Shown piece by piece: positions 46,094-57,436 of a stretch of 64,000 nt of DNA. Both the position numbers and the translations under genes were made by a program. The DNA comes from Paraphoma chrysanthemicola (Eukaryota; Ascomycota; Dothideomycetes; Pleosporales; Phaeosphaeriaceae), in the NCBI GenBank assembly GCA_020744225.1, contig JAGMWG010000006.1, forward strand, positions 1,896,665-1,960,664, read 5' to 3'. Each line of letters begins with the position of its first letter. Within the stretch, counting starts at the first letter, position 1. The notes below the pieces were generated by a model. It was not told the DNA's origin, searched no databases, and saw nothing but the letters and a program-made list of their open reading frames with translations.

Positions 46094-47632
46094 TCACTGG
46101 CTAATGTGTTTGCTGTCCATGCTAACCTCAACGTCATTCTCGCTAATTTGATTCTCTGCAACTTCTGCGCCACCGTAACCAAGCCGCGGAAAGTCAGGAT
46201 GCTGTTTCACGAACCAAAAGCGCATGGCCAGCGCGACACCAATGGCACTAGCAGCAAGGCCCACAGCAAGCGGGAAACCTATGGGATATTGCGGGCTGTC
46301 TGTGACTTTCCAAGCGCCGAGCGGAATTGTCGCACGTCCAACGTACACAATAGTCACGCTCATACCGATGATAATAGCGCGCGCCTCAGGCTCGACGCAT
46401 AGCAGCTCAGCTAGCCATGCGATGATTGCAGGTCCTCCAGCATTCGTCGCATAAGTCAGGAAGTAGGCAAACATGATGGTTGGATGGCTGCTTGGCCAGC
46501 CAGTCAAGATGCTGCAAGCCAGGACATGTACGGCACCTGATGCGACAAATACTGGCCAACGCCAGCCCTTCCAATCGCCGATAACATTGATGCCGATATT
46601 GGTGATTATCTGTAGGCCATAGCCGCCGAGTGGTATTATGTTGACTTGGTGCGTTGTGTAGAGGTTGTTGCCGGCAGAGTCGGTGACAGCCTTCAAGTAT
46701 AGCAAAATGTATGAGTTCTCGCGGTGAGCCCAAGCATTTTGCGCAAAGGCTGCGACGTAAAGATAGGTCAACGGATGTTTGATGAGTAGCGCGAATTTCG
46801 CCCGAAGAGCACGGAATGGGATCAATCGCGCCGGTTCTATGCCATAACGTTCCAATCTCTCCCTTGACAGCTCTTTCTCCCGCCGCGTCAGCCACAACGT
46901 GCGCGTGTTCACCGGTGAATCAGGGACAATGAAAAGGCCGAGTAGGCCAAGAAGAACGGTTATAGCGCCGGCCACGATAAACAACCATTGCCATCCCGCT
47001 AGTCCCTTTACCCCGTTCATGTTGACGTAGAGCTCTGCCTGAACAACGCCGAGGAACATGGCGCCTGCAACGTCGGACACATTGAATATGGCGAGGCGAA
47101 AAGCGACTTCCGTGGGTGTGTACCAAGTCATGATTAAGGCGGTGATGCCTGGCCAGGACGTCGCCGATAGAGCTCCCAAGAAGAACCGGAGGATGTAGAT
47201 CATCCTGGCAGACTTGGCTTTGTAGTTACTAGGGTCGTTAGCCATTGTAGCTTTTAAACGTTGTCCCAATCCTTACAAGAGCGTCACGATACCCCAAGCA
47301 ATCTCTGCGAAAGGCAACCATAACGAAGGGCGTAACTTTGTCTGCAGCAATTGTGACGGCACAATGAAGATGGCATAGGCAATCGAGAAGTATGTTTGAA
47401 ACCAGTTCAACTCGTTGCCGTAAAGCTGAAGATCTTCCTTCATGCCCGACACGTAGGCGTTGTTGACCGCGGACTGGTCCATTTCTTTCATAATACCGGC
47501 AACAAACATCCATATTAAGAGGACGCAGTCAAGCTTCGCGCGAAGAATGTTCTCCTCGTTCTTGAAAAAAATATTGTTCCGATCCAAGGCGCCATGACGT
47601 GCAACGCCGGAAGGCACAGTTTCTTTGCCCAT
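46094..47632 (-). CDS. MFS transporter, anion:cation symporter (Dal5/Tna1-like)
   Basis: Exons 47277-47632 and 46094-47228, joined through a 48-bp intron (GTAAGG...CCTAG), give 496 residues with about 12 membrane spans. The start region ENILRAKLDCVLLIWMFVAG, then MDQSAVNNAYVSGMKEDLQL, is diagnostic of the fungal ACS family, which imports allantoate, nicotinate, pantothenate and other organic anions. The RFFLGALSATSWPGITALI and RLGYG stretches also fit. It is probably a plasma-membrane importer; the substrate is not predictable. The start used is the ATG at 47630-47632. Confidence 0.92.
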
Positions 47633-48561
47633 CTTTGCTAACGAGTCTTCCGGGCTTGTGTTCCATGTCTGTACTTGAGCTGCGACATATATATGTAAAA
47701 ATAAAGCGTCTCATTGAGTTGCCCCATTTCCGATGTTGCAGCGTGCTGTTGCTCATGAAACCACATAGTGTTCACGATGTTTCGCCAACGATCACGCAAT
47801 GCCGGTATCTTGTCGGCACAACGTTTCTACCAAGCTGTTACGATCTGTGACGAATCATAAGGAACTCGGCACTCTTAAGAACCTAGAGAATGGGCTAGGA
47901 AGGTCTACGGGGCCCCGAGCACGCGAAGAGTGTTAGAGCATGCCTATGTTAGGCTTAGACTAGTAAATGGGTAAAGGTTAGGTATAGGTTAAGTTAAGGC
48001 TACATAAGACTTTAACCTAACCACGATTCTCTACTTAGCTACTTTATCTAAGATATTTTTCTCAAGATTAATAATAACAAAATTGTAGTAAGTGTATAAT
48101 TTGTTTTTTAATTTTTTTTTAAGAATATAATAAAGCTTAATAATAAATTTATATATAAAAAAATGTATAGAAAATAGAATTATCTATACTACTTTCTTTA
48201 TTAATCTTTATAACGTCTTTAGAATATAAGGTTCTTTCTTAAAAATAAAATTATAAGTGTTATAATACTAATATAGAAAATAAGTTCTTTTATAATAGTA
48301 TCTTGCTTAAAAAATAATTTAAGTTATTATTTTATAGTAAGATTAAAAGAGTCTAAATATATATATAAAATTTCTATATTTTAGCTAAGTTAGAAATTAT
48401 AAATAGTAATATTCGAACCTACTCTTAAATACAGGTCTCTAGCTTACAGCTAGAAAGAATAAGCATAGACATTCTTCTACAAATATACTAGCCGTATCTT
48501 AAATAGTATTACATCTGAATAGGCTGTATTGGGGGCCTAGACTCTGAACTAACGCCGAAAA
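47633..48561. other. Intergenic with an AT-rich island
   Basis: The first ~300 bp are ordinary transporter upstream sequence. From about 47950 to 48540 the sequence becomes very AT-rich with many TA steps and no usable frame, as in RIP-degraded repeats. Confidence 0.6.
47950..48540. repeat. AT-rich, RIP-like degenerate tract
   Basis: Base composition shifts abruptly to strongly AT, dominated by TA, AATA and TTTA strings, with stops in all frames. The parent element cannot be named. It separates the metabolic region from the distal part of the arm. Confidence 0.6.
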
Positions 48562-49844
48562 TTACCTAACAACTTCATCGAGGATATGTTCCCTATAGGG
48601 AGGGGGGCTTTCCATATAACTAACTAGATTCACCAGATCGCTGTTGACATCATTCTGGTATATACCAATGAGATTGCCTACACTATCGACAACCGCGTTT
48701 GGAGATATTAACAGGATGATTGGAAGCGTAACATGAAGCTGCCAATCTGTAAGCAAAAGAATAATTGCCAAGATGAGGATTGGGCTTGCCTGGGACCTCT
48801 GATTATCTCGGTCGTGCACCTCTACAGCAATGCTAAGCACATGTCGGACCTTTATTCCACGTACGCTAACATCTTGCGTACATTTGCTTAACGATCTCGG
48901 GAGAGACAATGACCCCGAAAACACGTAGTCTTCAGGCCCGTAGTCAACGAGAGTGTTTTTGTGGCCATCAGACGTCCATTGAGCTACTTCCTTACACGCT
49001 TCATGTGATGATGTTGAGATCTGAAGTTGATAGACTTCCAATAACCGGTATCGAATGTTGCTGACCTTCATGCCGTCCAACAATGGCTTGATTCGAATAT
49101 TGGTCTGTAGCGAAGATCCAAGCAGAACTGTTCGTTGAGGTATAGATATCCAGTATTCGGCCTTTTGCATCCAGATACCTTCTGCCGTGCTGTCGTGCGC
49201 GAACTCTGACCCAAGACTTTGATGGGTCCGGATGATACGCACTGGTTTGGAAATATGCTTATTTGAAAAAATCTTAGGTCGAATCACGGTCGCTTCTAAT
49301 CTGTATGAAATAGAGCTCTTGTGGGGCCCTTCAATGCTTTCCGGAGTGCTGCCAGGGATATGGATTTCGAACGGCCATTCATGAATTCCTGGCGACAACA
49401 TGGTCGAACTAGAGGTCCCGCGTCCACATCCGAAAAGTATAACCTCGTGGGAGAAAACTTCGATGGTTTTATCGACATTGTGGGAAACTTGAGCGGGTGG
49501 CGATCTTAGCTCTTCACGCCAGCTTTAGCCATTCATCAGCACAACACGAGATAGCAATGGCAGCAGAAACAGGTACTACCCACGTAATTCTCATGCGACC
49601 TGCCATCCTTAGATGAACTGCGTCCACCCGCAGTGCTCTCGTCGAACGCAACTCAACTCTCCCTTTGAGAAGTTGGCCGGCGGCTTCGTGTTCGTTTCCT
49701 CGAAGAACTACCAAACCATCATCAAGTCTACGTAAGTATCAGTGTTCTGAGATATGTAGACTCCACTAGGGTGAATTCCCACCGGATCTCAAACAGAAAA
49801 CCCTCATTTCCGCCCGGCAACCTGTTCGAAAAGAACGACGCCAT
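48562..49844 (-). CDS. Short arrestin-like protein with PPPY motif
   Basis: Three exons (49783-49844, 49584-49727, 48562-49504) sum to 382 residues. Exon 1 (MASFFSNRLPGGNEGFLFEI) joins RLDDGLVVLRGNEHEAAGQL, the standard arrestin-N start. PGIHEWPFEIHIPGSTPES and SISYRLEATVIRP follow, and then an arrestin-C region. The C-terminus carries ESPPPYREH, a PPxY motif that binds WW domains of Rsp5/HulA-type ubiquitin ligases. It resembles CreD-like adaptors that direct transporter endocytosis, but is shorter than CreD (about 600 residues) and has an unusually hydrophobic stretch (ILILAIILLLTDW). The second intron uses a weak GTGGGT donor, chosen because it alone keeps the phase. Confidence 0.75.
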
Positions 49845-51073
49845 CGTTAATCTAGTTTCTCGCTCCACTGTAGCTTAACGTAGGAGAGGATTCATAATCC
49901 GAATCGACCTGTTTCTAATCGAGATGTGGATTTCTTCGCTTAAATGTTGCTTAATGAGTCATGAATCAATAACCTTGTTCGATCGTGAGTTTATTAAAGT
50001 CATAATCGATCCAGCTGGTTTGGCAACGTTTACGGAGTTAAAACAGCCGATGACAGATTGGCCTAGAACCGTCTAGGCTGATGGCCAATCTCAGCTTATC
50101 TTAAGAGCACTTGCACGAGCAATGAGTCTGTGACTTGCCAAGAAATTCTTAAAATTGCGTGGCAGCCTTCCTCAGTGCAGAATGAAAGTTTCGTGATTTT
50201 GTCTATCCAATCAGCAGGTCCTGCGAGGTTATTCCGATGTGCGCTAATGCAGCTTGCTGACAGAGGTAAGCACGCTAAGTACGGGAGATTCAACGATGTC
50301 CACGATACTTAGCAAAATGTTCAATGCGGCAGGGTCCGCTGCAATTTACTTGGTAACATAGCTTTTGTGTTTCATGTTAGCTTCAATCGACTCCTTTGAC
50401 TGAGCTTCAGCTGAAGCCAATCTCGCGCTCAATGTGTACAGAAAACTCATGAGCACGAGCCGACACTCCGAGTTGATCGATCTCCGCCGCATTTTTATCA
50501 CCTTAGGGCATGCATGTACCGGTATCTTGGGTCCGTATTTTGAGCGAAGAAGTGCCATTCTCGTCAAACGGCTTGGCTGATTACTAGATGATGATGTCCT
50601 ATATACGCTAATGTACCTGCCTGACAGCGCCAATTGAGCACGTGCACTTTAGATATTGGCAGCGAGGTATGCGCCTCAGACGTATCTAGCAGAGTCCGTA
50701 CGATGCTGTGAAAACACTCCCAAGGGTTAGGGTTGTAAGCAAGTGCCACATTCAGCAGCACGAAACAGTGTATAGATTATCACAGACCTAGCCATATAAG
50801 CAACACATCGCGGATACTTTCTACGCCGTCAACACGTCACCGTCGCTAATAATAGGTTTCTAGGCCGAATTACCAAGCAGCCATACTATGCGGGATGTAG
50901 ACGTTTAGATTATACTACAGAATCGGGATGAGGTTATGCTAATTCAAAGGGCGACAAACTTAATGGTGAGCAAAGTGGTATATGAGTCTAGAGACGAGAA
51001 TGTACTTTTAAGCTACATGAGGATTGGATTCAAGCAAAGCCGCCGTAGCGTTCACGTTGGAGCTAACAGAGAC
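49845..51073. other. Long intergenic, no gene seen
   Basis: About 1.2 kb, slightly AT-rich, with only short overlapping frames. No similarity to neighbours noted. Confidence 0.4.
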
Positions 51074-52141
51074 CTAGCGACGGGAACCGACAGTACCATT
51101 AGCCGCAGCAAGGCTGTCATGAAAGAAGTTGGCAAGTCTTTGAAAGGGAATGAGCTCTGTCCGGTCGTATAGGTCCACGTGGCCGGCGTTCTCTACCCAG
51201 ACCAATTCCTTCGGGTAGCCTGCCAGAAAGAATGCATCTTCAGCAAACTCTCGCGAATGTGCCTGAGTACCTGCAACAAACATGACTGGACGTGGCTGGA
51301 TAATATCTATACCATTCAATGGCCAGTAGTTCATGAACCGAATCGATGATGAGAGAGCTGGATACGTGGTGACATTGAACGCTGCACCCCTAGGCGGGTA
51401 TTCGCCACGTGGAGTGCCGTAGAAGTCAAGGAATTCCCTTTCGATTTCCGTAGCATTCTCTGTTTCTTCCTGGGAAGTATCCCCGGTGTAAGGAGTCCCG
51501 CGATTATCAACTTCGAACTGGCGCTGCTGCGTTTCTGCCGTAATCGTTGCTTGACGTTGTTGGAAGGTAATTGCGTTTCGCATGCCATCTCGAGTAGCAG
51601 CACCCATGTCATACATGCTCACAGTCGCGAGAGCCTTCATGCGAGTATCAATCTTTGCTGCGCTGATTGCCCAGGAACCGCTACCACAGATACCAAGAAC
51701 ACCGATACGCTCACGATCGACGTAGTCTTGTAGAGTAAGGTAGTCCACCGCTGCGCTGAAGGATTCTGCATACAAGTCAGGTAACACAGCACCTCGTGGC
51801 TCGCCGTCACTTGCGCCCCAGAATGCAGGATCGATTGAGACTGTAACGAAACCTTGCTCAGCCAACTTTGTAGCGTAGAGATTCGCAGTTTGCTCCTTTA
51901 CTGCGCTGAAGGGGGGACCAACAACAATAGCTGATGCATTGGAACTGCGATCCAATTTATTGGGGATGAAGAGATTGCCCGCGATCGTCATCCGAAGTTG
52001 GTTTCGAAAGGTGATAGGCGTGACCGTGACGTTGTTACTGACGTAAAAGTTGTCGGCCCCAAAAGACATGTTCTGAGCCATTGCTGTCATTGCAGTAGTT
52101 TTCATTATGACTCCGAGCGCAGCCACATTGCGTCCGACCAT
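51074..52141 (-). CDS. Alpha/beta-hydrolase (dienelactone-hydrolase-like)
   Basis: A single exon of 355 residues. The nucleophile elbow is GICGSGSW, with the preceding LTLQDYVDRERIGVLG helix and strand as in the dienelactone-hydrolase/peptidase S9-like group. The probable His is in ENAGHVDLYDR, and an acid lies in the VMFVAGTQAHSREF region. The N-terminus is weakly hydrophobic (VAALGVIMKTTAMTAMAQ) and might be a signal. Proteins of this kind hydrolyse esters or lactones; the substrate is unknown. A broken copy of one part lies at about 53840-53940. Confidence 0.85.
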   Translation of the reverse strand: MVGRNVAALGVIMKTTAMTAMAQNMSFGADNFYVSNNVTVTPITFRNQLRMTIAGNLFIPNKLDRSSNASAIVVGPPFSAVKEQTANLYATKLAEQGFVTVSIDPAFWGASDGEPRGAVLPDLYAESFSAAVDYLTLQDYVDRERIGVLGICGSGSWAISAAKIDTRMKALATVSMYDMGAATRDGMRNAITFQQRQATITAETQQRQFEVDNRGTPYTGDTSQEETENATEIEREFLDFYGTPRGEYPPRGAAFNVTTYPALSSSIRFMNYWPLNGIDIIQPRPVMFVAGTQAHSREFAEDAFFLAGYPKELVWVENAGHVDLYDRTELIPFQRLANFFHDSLAAANGTVGSRR

Positions 52142-54480
52142 GTTTGTGATATCAGATGTGGGTTATTGGTGGTAGGTTCCTGTGGGAGATTGGCTGTGGT
52201 CAACTGTTGGAGGTGATGCTTTGTTAGGCGGCAACTTCTTGCTTGCTTTATAGCAGATGCAGCGCGGCAACAGGACTTGGCGAGCTGATATCGTGTCTTT
52301 GCTTCCAATGATCGTAAGTTTGTCCGAACGAGGCTGTATACACAGCGGTTGCGTATACCGTGGCTGTGCAAAATCCCTTTTGAAGTCCTTGGCGCCATAG
52401 CAAGATAACACGACGTCATGAATATCCACAAACGTACACGTCTCCGGTACTGTACTTGGTAAATCATGCGAGCCGCGAATCTGAGACAAGAGAGCCCAAG
52501 CCTATTCACCAGCGGTCAAACATTACTGGCTTGTCTTCCCCTGCTTGTGATGTAACGGTCCGTTTTGCATTTAGTATAATTGGTCTGGGCGAACAATGAA
52601 GTACCCAGCTGACATGTGGAATCTGCCTAACGCTGTTGTACCGTAACGTCTCTGTGCGCTCAATGTCTGATTTATTAGAAATGCACTAACGGAACTTACA
52701 CGCAAGCTGTTTATTTTCTCCAAGACTGCACTAAGACTATAACTACTTCGTGAAATGGTTCCATGTTTCACAAGCGAGCACCGCACCCAAGCTAGGGCCC
52801 TACACCGGTGCAACAACTTTGCGTAACACCAAAACGAATTACAGTAGTTTGAAGGATTGCACAGTCCTATTTGGAAATGTTGCTATCATCTTCACCCTCT
52901 ATTCCAAACTTGCAGGTGCGGGAGCAATGTTCAATCTCGTCGCAACGCCTGCAGCGCCTCTCTCTACGCACCCTCTTCTCAGGCGTTGCGCCGCTGTCAC
53001 GACTGTAACCCCCCATAGCAGCAATCAGATCAGCTACCTCACCAACTGTAAGCGTCTTGTTGATAAAGATATTGCCGTCGAAATTTCAACAGACCAAGGT
53101 TGTATTCCGTTAGCGCGCCCTCATGGATCTGAGTTACATGTCATTGCGCACGGACGTATGGACTGACGGTGCGACCAGTTCGAGCGAAGGCGTTTTAGCG
53201 TCGGGCGGATTTAACATGTCAGCTGGTTGCAGACTACCGGAACATCACCCAGGTCGACCACACTCACTCCAGCACCAAGTTCGGCCCCAGCATGTAAGAC
53301 AAAACAAGATGAACTCTTGGAATCCGAGTATTACGCCGTCCGCTCGCGTACCCTCTTTCGGGACTAAGTCACATATCTCACCTACTGTAGGGATCCCATC
53401 TATCTGAATATACTCTCACAATTGCGTCACTTTTTTGCTAGTAATCTCCACCGCCTTTCGAGGCCTAGCCATTCCATCGCGCATCAACACTGATTCATGG
53501 CCTATCAATGCAATGCTTTTGCTTTGCGAGTTCAACGCCCGAAGAAGGGAAGGGATAGGAGAGCTTCTATGCCATCTTTGACGAATTAGCGTTGGGCTGG
53601 CCTACTAATATCTCGCAGACTGATTTGGTGTCTCAACTCCTATAGGGTAGCCTCTGGGAAAGAGAAAATGCACAACAATCTGTCCTCTCTTTATCAATCA
53701 CGGATTCGAAGTTAATCGCAACATTCTTCGATCTTAAATGAGTGAGATCTGGGCCACGGACAAAAATCTAAACGTAGCCTTCAAGCAAGACAACTTGTGG
53801 AGTGGAGAGGAAAGAGCAGGTGAGGCGTAACGAGTCACACGGTCACGAGAGCCTTCATGCGAGTATCAATCTTGGCCGCACTGATCGCCCAAGAGCTGCT
53901 GCCGCAGATAACACGAACACCAATGCGCTCGCGATCAAACCTACTCAGGTGGTGGGTGGTGCTGAGGTAGTTATTGTGGAGTATCACAATATTGATCGGG
54001 TGAGCCTCTCGGTGGTGTGCTGCGTTAGTACACTACCAATAGTAATTGCCCTCACAAGGATATACAACACTTATAGAATTTTAAGGAAGGCATACGTAAT
54101 CTGAACCATGATAAAGCCGTGCATTCATTCCGGGTTGGGCCACGATACCTGAGTGAATCAGTTGGAACCGAATGGCGAACCTAGGCTAGTTTCGAATTTC
54201 ATAACGCCACTTTGGACGAGTTCGGGCCGGTCGGCGTTTTCGGTGCATTCTCAATATCGGTGGAAGTAAGGTCCAAGCTTAGAGTTTTGCGCCAATGCAA
54301 CTGGCTGACACTGTAGTGCCGATGTGTTTCTTCCTTTTTCTGAGCGGCTGGGATTAACCTTACGTATGGATTGTGCGCTTGCGATCATTGTTGTCTATCC
54401 TCTTATCTAGGGTGCCTGCTGGATGTGCTCGTCGATATTCACCCAGAATTCTCTGAAATACCAGCAGATTACCCGCTCAA
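52142..54480. other. Sparse region with a hydrolase relic
   Basis: About 2.3 kb without a gene. One relic is recognisable (53840-53940). The stretch 52900-53330 has a more coding-like composition but no convincing frame on either strand. Confidence 0.4.
53840..53940 (-). pseudogene. Relic of a second dienelactone-hydrolase-like gene
   Basis: About 95 bp here match 51625-51720 of the intact hydrolase gene closely (for example GAGAGCCTTCATGCGAGTAT is identical in both), covering the nucleophile region. Similarity ends on both sides, so only a fragment survives. Confidence 0.7.
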
Positions 54481-55128
54481 ATGCGAAACACTCCAATGGT
54501 GGGCGAGAGGTGCGGCATTAAAAACCGAGCAGATCCAGTCCTGGAAAATGCAAATCAGGGGAAGCAAAATTCCTATTCTAGCCAAAGCAAAGATCAGGAC
54601 TCCCAGCCGTCGAAACATTCAGTCTTGTGCGATGACCAGACGGGGGCAAGCAGTTTGGAAAAAGAACGGCCGCCTATGGCTTACGAAGCAATTTACGGAT
54701 GTGACAAAGATTCTTCCATATCGAGGAGAGTGGAGCAAAGCCAAGAGAAATGTGTTCTGCGTTCTCACTATCAGTTGCAGCCCATGATACTGGAACAAGA
54801 AGAAAAAAGGAAGTTATTAATGCCGAAGCACGAACACTGGAGAAAGCAAATTGCTTTGGCGAAGGAAGAAGGAAAGGAGACCTGCACGGGGCAACGATCT
54901 AGCGGTAGAATTACATTGGCAGATTATCGAGCAAAGCTGATGGCACTTGAACAACGAAGAAGCACGGGTGAGAAAAAAATAAGTGCTACAGAGCGGGTGC
55001 TGCGAGTGCACAATGAGGGCCAAGAAGTTAACGACTGCTCTGTAGTAGAAGGTCAAGATCCGCAATCTTACAGCTGTCTCGTGGCACAAATTTCATCAAA
55101 GTCTAGCAAACGCAAAAGAGCTGGATAG
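54481..55128 (+). CDS. Hypothetical Gln/Lys-rich protein, possibly partial
   Basis: A 215-residue frame, hydrophilic and helical. It contains HYQLQPMILEQEEKRKLLMP and LADYRAKLMALEQRR, both variants of a DYQxQLMLLEQQNKKRLxMA-type motif that I recall from the C-termini of various fungal hypothetical proteins. The C-terminus is basic (SSKSSKRKRAG). An overlapping frame starting near 54371 (CLLDVLVDIHPEFSEIPADY) could be an upstream exon. I do not know a function. It is the last conventional gene before the subtelomeric repeats. Confidence 0.5.
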   Translation: MRNTPMVGERCGIKNRADPVLENANQGKQNSYSSQSKDQDSQPSKHSVLCDDQTGASSLEKERPPMAYEAIYGCDKDSSISRRVEQSQEKCVLRSHYQLQPMILEQEEKRKLLMPKHEHWRKQIALAKEEGKETCTGQRSSGRITLADYRAKLMALEQRRSTGEKKISATERVLRVHNEGQEVNDCSVVEGQDPQSYSCLVAQISSKSSKRKRAG

Positions 55129-55231
55129 GAGGATGGGTTACGTGACTAGAGTCCCGTTATAACAGCCTCTAGTCCCAAACGCATGTACAGAGCTAGTAAT
55201 GCACAGAATAGTCAGAGTAATTAAGGCATAA

Positions 55232-55869
55232 CATTATTAGGATGCTGACTTTTACTGCAAAAGTGTTAAAAAACTAGCCTATACATAAGCGTAAACACTA
55301 GCAAAAGCTAGTGCGCGACCTAGTAAAAGCTAGTGTACGACCTAGCAAAAGTTAGCGCGCGACCTAGTAAAAGCTAGTGCACGACCTAGCGAAAGTTAGC
55401 GCGCAACCTAGTAAAAGCTAGTACGTAACCTAGTAAAAGTTAGCGCGTAACCTAGTAAAAGCTAGCGCGCAACTTAGTAAAAGTTAGTACATAACCTAGT
55501 AAAAGCTAGTGCTATACTTATCTAATACTTATATTTCTAGCTCTATTTACTTAGAACTACCTAAGAGCGTATATATATAGAAATACTTAGGTTACTATAT
55601 ATAGAACGTTTTATAGATACTTATACTAATTTAGTTCTTAGTTTTTATTTCTTATTATATTAATATTTTCTCTTAGATTTTACTTTATTTATAGACTTAA
55701 ATTAAGTATTATATTATAGTACTTTTATATAATATAAGCTTATAAGATACTACTTATTAATTTTACTTAGTAATAGTAAAAGTAGATAAGATACTAATAA
55801 GACTAATATTATTAGAATACTAACTTTTACTACAAAAGTATTAAAAAACTAGCCTATATATAAGTGTAA
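55232..55869. repeat. Direct repeat pair flanking the minisatellite
   Basis: About 60 bp at 55232-55291 recur at 55810-55869. The left copy has GGATGCTGACTTTTACTGCA and the right GAATACTAACTTTTACTACA; the differences in this part are G-to-A or C-to-T. The shared block ends with TTAAAAAACTAGCCTATA in both. Confidence 0.65.
55297..55516. repeat. 22-bp minisatellite, 10 copies
   Basis: Ten consecutive 22-bp units of the form CCTAGTAAAAGCTAGTGCGC plus GA. Copies differ mainly by C/T and G/A exchanges (for example TAGTGC versus TAGCGC, GCTAG versus GTTAG), as RIP-type transitions would produce. Each unit contains the partial palindrome CTAGTAAAAGCTAG. Confidence 0.85.
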
Positions 55870-56777
55870 TGTTATGAATAAAGTTCTTAATACTATATAC
55901 AGACTACCTCTAATTAATTCTAATAGTAGTTTAGATCTAGAGATAGACTATAAGAGCTTTCTAGAGTATAAAGAATATTAGAATAATAAGTAGAATAGTA
56001 AGGCTAACTATAATATAAACACGTAATTAATTAGTAACTTATAAGTCTTAGTATATATAGATTATAGATTATAATCTATAATTAGACTATTCTCTTAGAG
56101 AACGAAGCACTAATTACCTAAGGTATATAACTAAGTAGAATATAGTTCTTATACTCTATAGTTAAGAATTATATTTACTTAATATATTACTTTAGTAACT
56201 AATACACTTTGTATATATACTTATCTATAACCTTGCTAAGAGGAGGCTAACTATTAGGCCTGTTATGTGCCGAAATTAGCTAGCGCTACTATTACGCTAA
56301 GCAAAAGTAGTAAAAAAACGTACGCGATTGCTTATATGCAAAAGGTTCGTTAATGTTAGTAAGATCGCTTTAAAATGTATAAGAAAGTTGTTTACAGCAG
56401 TTACTATAGTAGAGTAATTGCTTTATATATTCAAATAACTGTTGTAGTTATAGCTAGATTAGTTACGTTAAGTTTTATAAAGGTTAGTAAAGTTCTGCTG
56501 TAAACGTAGATTACACAGCTCTATTACAACAGTTACATTTTAGTAGAGTAATAACGAAACTTATATCTAGAAAAGGGGCAGCAGCAGCTTTATTTAAATT
56601 TAGCGCTTACTTAGCATAGTCTAAGACTATTTTTATATGAAATTATTAACTGTAGAGAAAATATAGAAGGTTGCTTTAAGGTACAGTCTGCGGCACTAAG
56701 CACTACCTGTTTATAGAATTTGCTAAGATAATAGAAGATACGTAGTAATGTAAGTACTCTTACTATAGATAATACAG

Positions 56778-57436
56778 AAAAGTACTTCTATTATCTACAC
56801 GAGTATGTAGTACTTATCTGTCTAGAACACGTGATAGGTATACAGAATCTTAATTTACATCTTTGCAACTACTACGCCGTAGTAGCTAAAGAGTGAAGAG
56901 TAATTGTTAAGTAGTACAGCTAGGCTACAATCGAAAAAGCTAATTAGGTATACTTACTATTACTAATAGAGTAGCTAATTCAAGAGCTTAGAAAGCTGCT
57001 AAGTAGGTATTAATGCACTAATGTAGACTGCAATTATATTTCTATTAATAAAGTTAGCTTCTAGATATACTATAGAAAGGATTATAAGCTGCGATAAATA
57101 GGCAATATAAGTGAGTTCTACACAGAAGTTAAGGTGTAGACGTTCTTTTAGACTAGTAAGCTGTAGCGATACTTTGTAGTTAATAAAGCTAATAATGAGA
57201 ATAAGCTGTCTACTATAGTTAAGGTGCAAGATAAGGTAAACAAGCTACTTACTAGTTAGAGTAAGACGAAGCAGTTAGAGAAAGAAAAGGCGCAGGTTAT
57301 AGACGCGGAGGCGGTAAAGACAGATAGAACTAGCTAGTTTAAGTAGACTAGGTGGCTAGAGCATCTTGTAAAACGGAACTAAATATATCTTACGCATTAG
57401 ATTTAACTGCCTAACTAATATGAGGCAGAGTTTTAG
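56778..57436 (+). pseudogene. RIP-degraded copy of the helicase N-terminus
   Basis: One plus-strand frame, read through its stops, parallels the N-terminus of the downstream gene. LICLEHVIGIQNLNLHLCNY corresponds to LVCKQHHTGVVNLNRHLREQ; then come the second zinc-finger-like motif (CNYISI... YYRK), the VKVxTFF block, RYFVVNKA and KTDRTS. More than ten stops, mostly TAG, sit where Gln or Trp codons stand in the other copy. The two sequences are also diverged at many amino-acid positions, so this is an old paralogue. Nothing of the helicase domain follows before the next copy begins. Confidence 0.75.

Larger units (their letters stand above)
55129..56777. other. Subtelomeric AT-rich region without intact genes
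   Basis: Holds the 22-bp minisatellite (55297-55516), a direct repeat pair (about 55232-55291 and 55810-55869) and AT-rich sequence with dense TAG/TAA in all frames. Probably RIP-degraded repeat DNA; the element type is not identifiable by eye. Confidence 0.6.

Noticed and set aside
55129..56777. An intact LTR retrotransposon in the AT-rich region
   Set aside because: Only a short direct repeat pair was found; there is no recognisable gag, protease, reverse transcriptase or integrase frame.
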